Assembly (NCBI GenBank): GCA_022749655.1
Contig: CP094245.1
Coordinates: 1-56,688 of the forward strand
Direction: 5' to 3'
Source: Xanthomonas phaseoli pv. phaseoli
GTDB lineage: Bacteria; Pseudomonadota; Gammaproteobacteria; Xanthomonadales; Xanthomonadaceae
Length of the DNA stretch: 56,688 nt
Part shown: positions 6,953-14,653 of the stretch, piece after piece
How the letters are laid out: every line of letters starts with the position of its first letter
How positions within the stretch are numbered: position 1 is the stretch's first letter
Translations under genes and position numbers: made by a program
Notes under the pieces: model-generated
Seen by the model: only the letters and a program-made list of their open reading frames with translations
Databases searched by the model: none
What the model was told of the DNA's origin: nothing

Positions 6953-9900
6953 TCACTGAGGAAATAGCTCCATCAACCATGCGATCTCCTCGTCGTTGAA
7001 TGCCGGGAAATCACCCGCTTCCGCTGCTGCGAAGGGTGCCGCATCGTGTTCCCAAGCCACGGTGCTGGACGCTGCCAGGTCCCCATGCATGGGCGTACCG
7101 GGGTCCGCAAGGCCGCCCCCGATTCTGGTACGCGGGCGTTTTGCGCCCCAGCTGGGGAAGCGAATCCAGCGCAGCGTGCTGTTCGCGAACGGGCACCTCG
7201 ACAGCGTAATGTGCGGAGGAGCGGGTGACAGAACTTTCAGATCGAGACCGTTTGCGGCGGCTACTTGCTTGCGCCTGGACTGCCTGGTCGATTGGGCTGA
7301 GCGCATCCAGCCCACGCTCCAGCGCATCGGCGAATGCATCCAACGACGCCTGGTCCGGCGTTTGAGCCGAAGCACGGGACGGTGTGGCCGTTCTCACCCC
7401 TGATGCCTGGAGAATACGGTGCCAACGCTGCGAGGCTGGGGGAGTGTTCCATTGCACGCCTCGAGTTCGGTGACGCCCACTCTGCGAAAGAGTTGTAACA
7501 AACCGTGCCGGCTCATCGCGAACTGCGCCATGGCTTCATCGAATGCTTGCGCTGGGTGGGAGTGGCACTGGAAAAAACCCAGCACGCGAGCCACTTGCGC
7601 GTGGTCGGCAACGCGATGGGACGTGCGTTCGGGAAGACGGCGACTGGTTCTTTTGATCAAGGTCAGCGCGTGCGGCAATCCCTTTTTCACTGCCTCCAGC
7701 GCAGGACACCCGCCGAGGCAGGCCAAGGCGACGAGGTGGTCGTTGGTCAACGCGGCCAACGCCTGATCAGGGCGAGATAACTGGGCAAAAATGCTCTCCA
7801 GCGCCTGCCTGCCGCCGCCATTGCTGGCGATGGCCACCACCTGGTCCGGGTTCAGGCCATGGTCCTGGCACAGCACCGGCAACAGCCGCTGCACCGCCTC
7901 CAGCGCCTGCTTGCCACCATCGTGGCTGGCGATGGCCACCACCTGGTCCGGGGTCAGGCCATGTTGCTCGCACAGCACCGGCAACAGCCGCTGCACCGTC
8001 TCCAGCGCCTGCTTGCCGCCATTATTGCTGGCGATGGCCACCACCTGGTCCGGGGTCAGGCCAAGATCCTGGCACAGCACCGGCAACAGCCGCTGCACCG
8101 CCTCCAGCGCCTGCTTGCCACCATAGTGGCTGGCGATGGCCACCACCTGCGCCAGGGTCATGCCAAGCTCCTGGCACAGCACCGGCAACAACCGCTCCAC
8201 CGTTTCCAGCGCCTGCTTGCCGCCGCCATTGCTGGCGATGGCCACCACCTGCGCCAGGGTCATGCCAAGCTCCTGGCACAGCACCGGCAACAACCGTTCC
8301 ACCGTTTCCAGCGCCTGCTTGCCACCATCGTGGCTGGCGATGGCCACCACCTGGTCCGGGGTCAGGCCATGTTGCTCGCACAGCACCGGCAACAGCCGCT
8401 GCACCGTCTCCAGCGCCTGCTTGCCGCCATTGCTGGCGATGGCCACCACCTGGTCCGGGGTCAGGCCATGTTGCTCGCACAGCACCGGCAACAGCCGCTG
8501 CACCGTCTCCAGCGCCTGCTTGCCGCCATTATTGCTGGCGATGGCCACCACCTGGTCCGGGGTCAGGCCAAGCTCCTGGCACAGCACCGGCAACAGCCGC
8601 TGCACCGCCTCCAGCGCCTGCTTGCCACCATAGTGGCTGGCGATGGCCACCACCTGCGCCAGGGTCATGCCAAGCTCCTGGCACAGCACCGGCAACAACC
8701 GTTCCACCGTTTCCAGCGCCTGCTTGCCACCATCGTGGCTGGCGATGGCCACCACCTGGTCCGGGGTCAGGCCATGTTGCTCGCACAGCACCGGCAACAG
8801 CCGCTGCACCGTCTCCAGCGCCTGCTTGCCGCCAATATTGCTGGCGATGGCCACCACCTGCGCCGGGGTCAGGCCAAGCTCCTGGCACAGCACCGGCAAC
8901 AGCCGCTGCACCGTCTCCAGCGCCTGCTTGCCGCCGCCATTGCTGGCGATGGCCACCACCTGGTCCGGGGTCAGGCCATGTTGCTCGCACAGCACCGGCA
9001 ACAGCCGCTGCACCGTCTCCAGCGCCTGCTTGCCGCCAATATTACTGGCGATGGCCACCACCTGGTCCGGGGTCAGGCCAAGCTCCTGGCACAGCACCGG
9101 CAACAGCCGCTGCACCGTCTCCAGCGCCGGCTTGCCGCCATCGTGGTTGGCGATGGCCACCACCTGGTCCGGGGTCAGGCCATGGTCCTTGCACAGCACC
9201 GGCAACAACTGTTCCACCGTCTCCAGCGCCTGCTTGCCTCCACCATTGCTGGCGATGGCCACCACCTGCGCCGGGGTCAGGCCATGGTCCTTGCACAGCA
9301 CCGGCAACAGCCGCTGTACCGTCTCCAGCGCCTGCTTGCCACCATCGTGGTTGGCGATGGCCACCACCTGCGCCGGGGTCAGGCCATGGTCCTTGCACAG
9401 CACCGGCAACAGCCGCTGCACCGTCTCCAGCGCCTGCTTGCCACCGCCATTGCTGGCGATGGCCACCACCTGGTCCGGGGTCAGGCCATGTTGCTCGCAC
9501 AGCACCGGCAACAGCAGCTGCACCGTCTCCAGCGCCTGCTTGCCGCCAATATTGCTGGCGATGGCCACCACCTGGTCCGGGGTCAGGTTCAGGGGAACGC
9601 CCGTCAGTGCATTGCGCCATGCATGCACTGCCTCCACCGCAGTCACGCCGCCACGTTTTGCAATCTTGAGAAGTTGACCTGTGTCCAACTGTAACGGTGG
9701 ACCTCTCAACTCTCCCGACACCGTGAGCAATGCTTCCAGGGCGCGTGCGCCGGACCACTGTTTGCCGACGCCAACGATGTCTTCGTGTGTCGCCTCCGGC
9801 AACGCCGCGATCATGGCCTGGTACTTGACAGCGACGGTCCCTAAGGCTGCCGGGTGTTGGCTGAGCGCAACGATGTGCGCACGTGTAAACCCATGGCCGA

Positions 9901-10454
9901 TCAGTGCCTCGTGGTGCTGTGCTACTATCGGACGAGCCTTCAGTTTGATCTTCTCTTGCTGCTGCTGGCTGTAGCCGAGCGTGCATAGATCGACCTGCCC
10001 GGCCGGCGAAGCGTCAGAGGTGTGCGCAGCACGCCGTCGCGGCGCCGGCTTGGCGCGCGGCGGTCGCGCGGCCGTCACAGCGACCTGCACGGTGGCTTGC
10101 GGGTCATCGGCTGCACGCAGACCCGATTGCACCTCATCCCCCTCTCCTGAGGCAGCCTCTGTATGAGGCGCGCCGAAGGCAGACATCGAATCAAAAAGCG
10201 ATGTATCAAGAAGCGACGGATCGAACTGACGGAGCAGATCTCTGAAACTGCCCGCTGAGAACGCAGGCAAGGGTGCAGGGGGAGACGGGAGACGGGTCCT
10301 GGACATCGTCCGTCGAGCGGGCAAGCCATCCAGGGGCTGCCAGCAGGCGGAGACCCCCACGATCTGCAGTCGGCTGCGGCTGAACCCTATCCGGCTGGGG
10401 TTCGGCCAGAAGTTCGTGGGCAGGACTTGGCGCGCGCGGACGAATGGGATCCAT
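6953..10454 (-). CDS. TAL effector (transcription activator-like effector), 17.5 repeats
   Basis: A type III effector that enters plant nuclei and activates host genes. Start at 10454 (MDPIRPRAPSPAHELL), the canonical TALE start. In order: N-terminal translocation region, cryptic repeats ending HAWRNALTG, 17 repeats plus a half repeat (9586 down to 7796), two basic nuclear localisation clusters (RRKRSRS and AKRPRTR) and an acidic activation end (DFPAFNDEEIAWLMELFPQ) with stop at 6953. Three C runs are short here: near 10334 (4, 6 expected), near 7447 (5, 6 expected) and near 7154 (4, 6 expected). Restoring six C in each gives one open frame, and the second copy has intermediate counts at two of them. 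The N- and C-terminal regions differ at many positions from the common AvrBs3 type. The gene is bounded by 91-bp transposon ends. TALE identity is certain; intactness is inferred. Confidence 0.96.
7796..9586 (-). repeat. TALE repeat array
   Basis: Seventeen 33-34-residue repeats plus a 20-residue half repeat. Residues 12/13 in order: NI NG HD NG HD NI NG NI HD HY NN N* HD NG HY NN HD NG. With the usual T at position 0, the known code predicts TATCTCATACNRYCTNRCT, where N marks HY, whose preference I do not know. Repeats 10, 14 and 15 start MTLAQ where LTPxQ is usual. Repeat 12 is the 33-residue N* type. Confidence 0.92.
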
Positions 10455-10616
10455 CGGGCATACCTTTTTATAGAAAAGATGGTCGCCTCAAGACTAAAGG
10501 TCTCTGGTCCCTCCACTCCTTGCCGAATCCGCATGGCAGCACACAACTTCGGGAGATCCTGGCAACCTCGACGATCGGGCGGGGCGCAGACATGAAGGCG
10601 ATCCTGAACCCATCTG

Positions 10617-10707
10617 GAGGGCCGGCAGGAAGTTGTGAAAAATTTCTTTTCTGACAGCAAGTTAGCTCACTTTTTGCTGCTTTTTACACGAATCCCTGCC
10701 GACCCTC
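10617..10707. repeat. 91-bp palindromic transposon end, right of the TALE gene
   Basis: It runs from GAGGGCCGGCAGG to CACGAATCCCTGCCGACCCTC. Exact length 91 bp, as for 6843-6933 and 24069-24159. The outer (right) half is the well-conserved TnXax1-type end. The flanks (GCTCC left of 6843, AACTT right of 10707) show no 5-bp target duplication. Confidence 0.85.
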
Positions 10708-11105
10708 AACTTGATCGATCTGGATGCGCTCGTGGCGGGGTTGGAATTGGGGTGAGGGGTGAGGGGTGAGGGGTGAGGGGTGACGGGTGACGGAATTTTC
10801 TGGGGTTCCGGCTTACATCCCCGGTTAGGTAGCTTATGCATGGTGGTGTCCTGGTCAGTGCTGGGGGTGGTGGCCAACAGCGCAGCGGCGGCGCTGTCGG
10901 AGTCGGCTTGTTCGGTCAGTGCGATCGCTTTGCGTGCCAGCTCATGGGCGCGGAACAGGCTGCGTGCGCCTCCGGCGGGCAGCTCGCGCAGCTGCTGGGC
11001 TTCGCGGCGCAAGCGCGCTGCATGCACCCGACAGGCGCGCTCATGGCGGCGGTGATCGGCGATCAGGGCGCGCACGTTGTCGGCGGCGGTCTTGGCCTGG
11101 TCCAT
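10708..11105 (-). CDS. Unknown coiled-coil-like protein truncated by TALE cassette
   Basis: From Met at 11105 (MDQAKTAADNVRALIADH) about 80 residues look coding: charged, Ala/Arg-rich helix with RREAQQLRELPAGG and a second helix. The later part crosses a GAGGGGT tandem repeat (PHPSPLTPHP) and then enters the 91-bp transposon end, so the natural C-terminus is lost. No family recognised. Confidence 0.45.
10751..10793. repeat. Tandem 7-bp GAGGGGT repeat
   Basis: About four perfect units of GAGGGGT followed by two variants with GACGGGT. Copy number is the same in the second reading (53778 onward). It lies inside the truncated frame 10708-11105. Confidence 0.8.
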
Positions 11106-11293
11106 CGTCAGTTCCTCAACGTTTCGGCCGATGGTGTGCAATACGATTGCACACCATGTGGCAAAAAAGGGGTCAGTCTTCGGTCGGCTGCATGATGGTG
11201 ATGACCGGCTCGCCGTTGTCGCCGCGGTAATCCCCCGCCCATTAGCAGACGCCAGAAGTGGAATTTTCTCGTATCCTTTCTCGAGGAGGTTCC

Positions 11294-11560
11294 ATGAAGA
11301 AGTCCCGCTTTACCGACAGCCAGATCATCGCCGTGCTCAAGCAGGCCCAGGCCGGTGCGCCCGTGCCGGAGCTGTGCCGCGAGCACGGCATCAGCTCGGC
11401 CACGTTCTACAAGTGGCGCAGCAAGTTCGGCGGCATGGACGTGTCCATGGTCGCGCGCATGAAGGAGCTGGAGGAGGAGAACCGCCGGCTCAAGAAGATG
11501 TACGCCGAGGCGCAGCTCAGTACCGACCTGCTGAAGGAAGCGCTCGCAAAAAAATGGTGA
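11294..11560 (+). CDS. IS407-group OrfA, copy B
   Basis: Same protein as in copy A, open over 88 codons, with ribosome site GAGGAGG and the A7 slippage run at its end. Confidence 0.9.
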   Translation: MKKSRFTDSQIIAVLKQAQAGAPVPELCREHGISSATFYKWRSKFGGMDVSMVARMKELEEENRRLKKMYAEAQLSTDLLKEALAKKW

Positions 11561-12378
11561 GGCCATCTCGGCGACGCGAGATGGCCCAATCGGCGGTCAC
11601 GAGCGGGCGCACGAACATCCGCCACGCCTGCCAGACCTTCGCGGTGAGCCAGACCTGCTTCCGCTACCAGGCCAAGGCCAGCGAGCAGAACGCCCGGATC
11701 GCCGACTGGCTGATCCGGTTGACGACCGCCCATCGCGACTGGGGCTTTGGCCTGTGCTAGCTGTACCTGCGCAACGTGAAGGGCTTTGGTTGGAACCACA
11801 AGCGGATCTACCGGATCTACCGCGAGTTGGAGTTGAACCTGCGGATCAAGCCGAAGAAGCGGCTGGTGCGTGAGCGGCCGCAGCCACTGGCGGTGCCGGA
11901 GACGATCAACCAAGTCTGGTCGATGGACTTCATGCACGACCAGCTGGCCGACGGCCGCAGCTTCAGGCTGTTCAACGTGCTCGACGACTTCAATCGCGAG
12001 CTGGGGATCGAGGTCGACCTGTCGCTGCCGTCAGCCCGGGTGATCCGATCGCTGGAGCAGATCATCGAGTGGCGCGGCAAGCCCGCCGTGATCCGCTGCG
12101 ACAACGGCCCTGAATACATCAGTGGCGCGTTGCTGTCCTGGGCGCAGCGGCATGGCATCCGGGTCGAGCACATCCAGCCGGGCAAGCCACAGCAGAACGC
12201 CTACGTTGAACGCTACAACCGCACCATCCGCTACGCCTGGCTCGCCCAAACCCTGTTCGACACCATCGACCAGGTGCAGGACAAAGCCACCCGCTGGCTA
12301 TGGACGTACAACCACGAGCGTCCGAATATGGCGCTCGGCGGCATCACGCCTGCCATGAAGTTGGCGATGGCCGCTTAG
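11554..12378 (+). pseudogene. IS407-group OrfB, copy B, with nonsense codon
   Basis: Codon TAC of the intact copies is TAG at 11758-11760 (after GDWGFGLC-type context), ending OrfB before the catalytic core. The second reading of this region shows the same TAG at 54785, so it is a real mutation and not a read error. The first reading also lacks three bases (GGA) near 11998 that the second has. Confidence 0.85.
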
Positions 12379-12443
12379 CTCCACTTCTGGCGACCGCTAA
12401 AAGTGGGGGATTACCGGTCATTACAGCCTCGTACCAGCGCGTG

Positions 12444-13013
12444 TCAGTTTCCCATCGTGCGGTGTGCATTGGCATTCTCCCGATCGAGACGGCCCGAGTT
12501 GAGAAAGTCCAGCAGCCGTTGGCCGCTGATGATGGTGAGGTGCGGATTGGCGGTGGCCAGCTCGCGGGCGCCGGCACCTGTGCGGCCGGTGTGAATGAAG
12601 ATCCCACGGCTTCCGCGGGCTTCCAGCAGCTCGGCGAACGCGAGGATATGAGCGCGGTTGATGTGCTTGCGGTAACGCTTGGCCTGCAGGAGATACCGCG
12701 TGCCGTTGAGGTACACCGCACCGTCGACGCCACCGTCGCCGGTGTAATGCGTATTTCGCTCGACGCGGTAGCCGCGCCGCTCGAAGGTCTCCAGCAGCAG
12801 TTCCTCGAAGGTGAGGGGATCAATCTTGCGCAGGTAAGCCAGACGTTGGGGCATCAGCGGGATCGTGTTGATCTTGGCCAAGACCCGCCTCGCCTGATCC
12901 TGGCGGCGACGATGCCGCCGCTCGCGTGCCTTCGGCCGCAGGGCGCTGACAACGGCCAGCGCAGCGAGGATCGCCAGCCCAACGAACAGAGCAAACAGTT
13001 GCGACCAAGACAT
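12444..13013 (-). CDS. Membrane-anchored Mrr-type restriction endonuclease
   Basis: A protein of 189 residues. Residues 5-25 (LFALFVGLAILAALAVVSAL) form one membrane segment, followed by a strongly basic stretch. The C-terminal half is an Mrr-cat type PD-(D/E)xK nuclease domain: DPLTFEELLLETFERRGY, then GDGGVDGAV (catalytic Asp) and YLLQAKRY (QxK), and later ELLEARGSRGIFI. Mrr-like enzymes cut foreign or methylated DNA. Fixing one to the inner membrane fits a role in checking incoming DNA, though a role in plasmid maintenance cannot be excluded. It lies 12 bases downstream of kfrA and is probably co-transcribed. Substrate unknown. Confidence 0.82.
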   Translation of the reverse strand: MSWSQLFALFVGLAILAALAVVSALRPKARERRHRRRQDQARRVLAKINTIPLMPQRLAYLRKIDPLTFEELLLETFERRGYRVERNTHYTGDGGVDGAVYLNGTRYLLQAKRYRKHINRAHILAFAELLEARGSRGIFIHTGRTGAGARELATANPHLTIISGQRLLDFLNSGRLDRENANAHRTMGN

Positions 13014-13025
13014 GATGGTCTCCCG

Positions 13026-13667
13026 TCAGGCCTTCGAGCCGGTGACCCGGCTACCGATGGCTGCCGTCAGTTGGGCCAGCTGCGTTTCCAACGCCTCTAC
13101 CTGGCCCTGCAAACGTGCGGCTTGCTCCAGGGCGATGCGTTCACTCTTGCGCGCCTCAATCGCCTCGCTGTCCTTGGCAGCCGCTTTCTCAGAAGCACGG
13201 TTGATCTCTTGAGCGGTGCGGATCTTGAACGCCTGGTGTTCTGCCGTGATCTGATCGCGCTCTACCTTCGCGGCGTCGCCCTCGGCCACCTGCTGCCGTA
13301 ACAGCTCGGCTTCCTCGTTCAACTGGTCCGCGACTTCGAGCGATTCCCGTACCTGTTCCTGCAGGGCGGTGAATTCCTCGGCCAGCTTCTCCCGATCGCC
13401 GGCCAAGGCACGTTCGGCCGCAGTTCGAGCAACGGTCCAAATTTCCGCAGCCAGCACGCCGACAGCCTCAACAACATCCGGTGGCGGCGGCTCAACGACA
13501 GGCTGAGTCTTCTGCAGCTTCCGTTGCTTCCACTCATTCATTGCGTCCTGGATGGTGGTGTAGCTGCCGCTGCCAAGCTTCTTGCGAACCGCGCTGAGGG
13601 TGGGTTTCACGCCATCGACGTCGAGCTGATCGGCAATTTTCCAGATTTGATCCTTGGTGATGGCCAC
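13026..13667 (-). CDS. kfrA: KfrA-type DNA-binding coiled-coil protein
   Basis: A protein of 213 residues. The first 50 form the KfrA DNA-binding domain (QIWKIADQLDVDGVKPTLSA, then GSGSYTTIQDAMNEW). Residues 70-205 are an alanine- and glutamate-rich coiled coil. KfrA proteins of IncP and IncW-type plasmids repress their own promoter and help to organise the plasmid for stable inheritance. A palindromic operator lies just upstream at 13682-13716, which supports autoregulation. The second copy is cut by the window end. Confidence 0.88.
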   Translation of the reverse strand: MAITKDQIWKIADQLDVDGVKPTLSAVRKKLGSGSYTTIQDAMNEWKQRKLQKTQPVVEPPPPDVVEAVGVLAAEIWTVARTAAERALAGDREKLAEEFTALQEQVRESLEVADQLNEEAELLRQQVAEGDAAKVERDQITAEHQAFKIRTAQEINRASEKAAAKDSEAIEARKSERIALEQAARLQGQVEALETQLAQLTAAIGSRVTGSKA

Positions 13668-13681
13668 GAAAAATCTCCGCT

Positions 13682-13716
13682 GTTGTAGTAGTGTGTATGA
13701 TACTACATACTACAAC
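13682..13716 (-). promoter_or_regulatory. Palindromic operator upstream of kfrA
   Basis: GTTGTAGT and ACTACAAC face each other across 19 bases, with further GTAGTA and TACTAC boxes inside. It sits 15 bases before the kfrA start, where KfrA proteins normally bind. Confidence 0.65.
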
Positions 13717-13735
13717 ATACAACAAGCATTTCACC

Positions 13736-13764
13736 TTGGCATCGAGCAGGGTTGGCGCTATAAT
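13736..13764 (+). promoter_or_regulatory. Strong sigma-70-type promoter of candidate small RNA
   Basis: TTGGCA (13736-13741), 17-base spacer, perfect TATAAT (13759-13764). It points away from kfrA into a short segment that ends in a terminator, with no open frame between. Confidence 0.75.
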
Positions 13765-13770
13765 TCGGGC

Positions 13771-13848
13771 TAGCAATCCAACCACTCCTGCAGTTTGGTG
13801 GACATGCCGATGAAGCCCGAGACGTTGCCGCGTCTCGGGCTTTGCTTT
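13771..13848 (+). ncRNA. Candidate plasmid small RNA, about 78 nt
   Basis: Transcription from the consensus-like promoter at 13736-13764 should start near 13771 and stop at the hairpin 13812-13843. The product would contain an accessible CCACTCCTGCAG stretch whose CUCCU could pair with a Shine-Dalgarno site. Between them is no start codon with a useful frame. Position between kfrA and the replication genes suggests a role in copy control or regulation, but the target is not evident. The repA leader (GGAGAGG) is one candidate. Confidence 0.55.
13812..13843 (+). terminator. Rho-independent terminator
   Basis: AAGCCCGAGACG and CGTCTCGGGCTT form a 12-bp stem with a TTGC-type loop, followed by TGCTTTG. 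It ends the candidate small RNA. Confidence 0.85.
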
Positions 13849-13977
13849 GTCTAGGGGTTCGGGTTGGCGGCATGCTGCACCCGGCAAGACAGATTCAGCG
13901 CATACAGCGGGTCGCGGCGCTCAGCCCTTGATTGCTCCACGTGGAGCCTGCCCACTGAGCCACAAGGTAGCGATCAT

Positions 13978-14412
13978 TCAAGATCGATCCGGATTGCCCT
14001 TGGCAAGATCCAGTTGCTTTACGGCAGATACGAAATCCAAACGCATCAGGTACATGGCCAGGTCGATCGCACCGCCTCCACCTTTGTCAGCGCGTGTGTC
14101 AAACCATTTCGGTCCGGTGGCCAGCAGCTCGACCACGCCGTTTCCAAGCGAAACGTACAAGCGTCTGGTGGCCTTGTCCTTCAACGGCTGAAAATCTGGA
14201 TCTTGCTTCCAATAGAGCCCAAGAAGATCAAGCGCCGTAGGCACAGGCATGGTCTGCAGCTCAGTCAATAGTGCCGGCGGAAACGACTTGCGCGGTCTCA
14301 CGGAAGAATCCTTCTCGAACCAGAAGTTCGGGTCCCTTCCCCCAGACCCCCAACCCTCTCCAGCCGCTGCGCGGCCTGCGCGCCCCGTGGACAACGCTGC
14401 GCGTTGACGCAC
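13978..14412 (-). CDS. CHC2/Toprim-like primase-type plasmid protein (start uncertain)
   Basis: The clearly coding part runs from about MPVPTALDLLGLYWKQDPDF (Met at 14250) to the stop at 13978. The pattern VELLATGPKWFDTRADKGGG followed by AIDLAMYLMRLDFVSAVKQL is that of the N-terminal DNA-binding region of bacterial primase-like plasmid proteins (DUF3991/Toprim type), without a Toprim domain after it. Residues upstream (RPRKSFPPALLTEL) also look coding, so the true start is further up, probably beyond a miscounted C run near 14340. It may act with RepA in replication or in priming of transferred DNA. That is inference. Confidence 0.55.
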   Translation of the reverse strand: MRQRAALSTGRAGRAAAGEGWGSGGRDPNFWFEKDSSVRPRKSFPPALLTELQTMPVPTALDLLGLYWKQDPDFQPLKDKATRRLYVSLGNGVVELLATGPKWFDTRADKGGGGAIDLAMYLMRLDFVSAVKQLDLAKGNPDRS

Positions 14413-14549
14413 CGGACTTGCGGGCTACTCGTGATATTTAAATCACGGGGCTACTCGGCCTGCGGCCGAGGCGGCAGGGAGCGCAAGAAACAAACCGAAT
14501 ACACCAAGAATCATGCGCGCAGATCCCGGCCGCGAGGCTCCGCCATTAG

Positions 14550-14653
14550 TAATACGGACGGACCTTGAACACCACACTGAGCGCCATCAGCAGTGCCGGC
14601 GATACCGGCGCTCATGCTGGATTGGTCAGCTGTAATACGGACGGACCTTGAAC
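14550..14653. repeat. 21-bp direct repeat at the 3' end of repA
   Basis: TAATACGGACGGACCTTGAAC occurs at 14550-14570 and 14633-14653, 83 bases apart. The second copy encodes the end of RepA (VQGPSVLQL); the first would encode a similar VQGPSVL, so it may be a duplicated gene end and not an iteron. Confidence 0.75.

Larger units (their letters stand above)
11226..12415 (+). mobile_element. IS407-group element, copy B (divergent, inactivated)
   Basis: About 1190 bp with the same ends as copy A, but with scattered substitutions not shared by A, C, D and E. The four flanking bases (CCGC and GGTC) do not match, so it arrived by or has since undergone rearrangement. Confidence 0.9.
1..13658. repeat. 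Terminal redundancy, first copy (matches 43029-56688)
   Basis: The first 13.66 kb is repeated at the window end in the same orientation, nearly base for base. The first bases, inside the start of the Fic gene, are identical to those at 43029. About thirteen differences are visible, most of them one base in a homopolymer, for example the C run near 10141 and the G runs near 7154 and 10334. This is what an uncut overlap of a circular assembly looks like. A true 13.7-kb duplication is less likely, because the junction falls inside one continuous gene. Confidence 0.93.

Noticed and set aside
7859..9694. Long open frames on the plus strand across the TALE repeats (about 600 and 340 codons)
   Set aside because: They are shadows of the repeat array in other frames, with repetitive and unlikely protein composition.
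6838..10712. 5-bp target duplication around the TALE cassette
   Set aside because: Flanking pentamers GCTCC and AACTT do not match.
10751..10793. GAGGGGT tandem repeat as a CRISPR-like or iteron array
   Set aside because: Only about four perfect 7-bp units with no spacers, and located inside a truncated frame; more likely slippage.
12300..13301. 333-codon plus-strand frame opposite the Mrr-like and KfrA genes
   Set aside because: It begins inside IS407-group OrfB in a wrong frame and runs antisense to two well-supported genes.
14413..14611. Iteron-type origin next to repA
   Set aside because: Only two copies of the 21-bp repeat, one of them coding; no DnaA box seen. An origin here remains possible but is unsupported.
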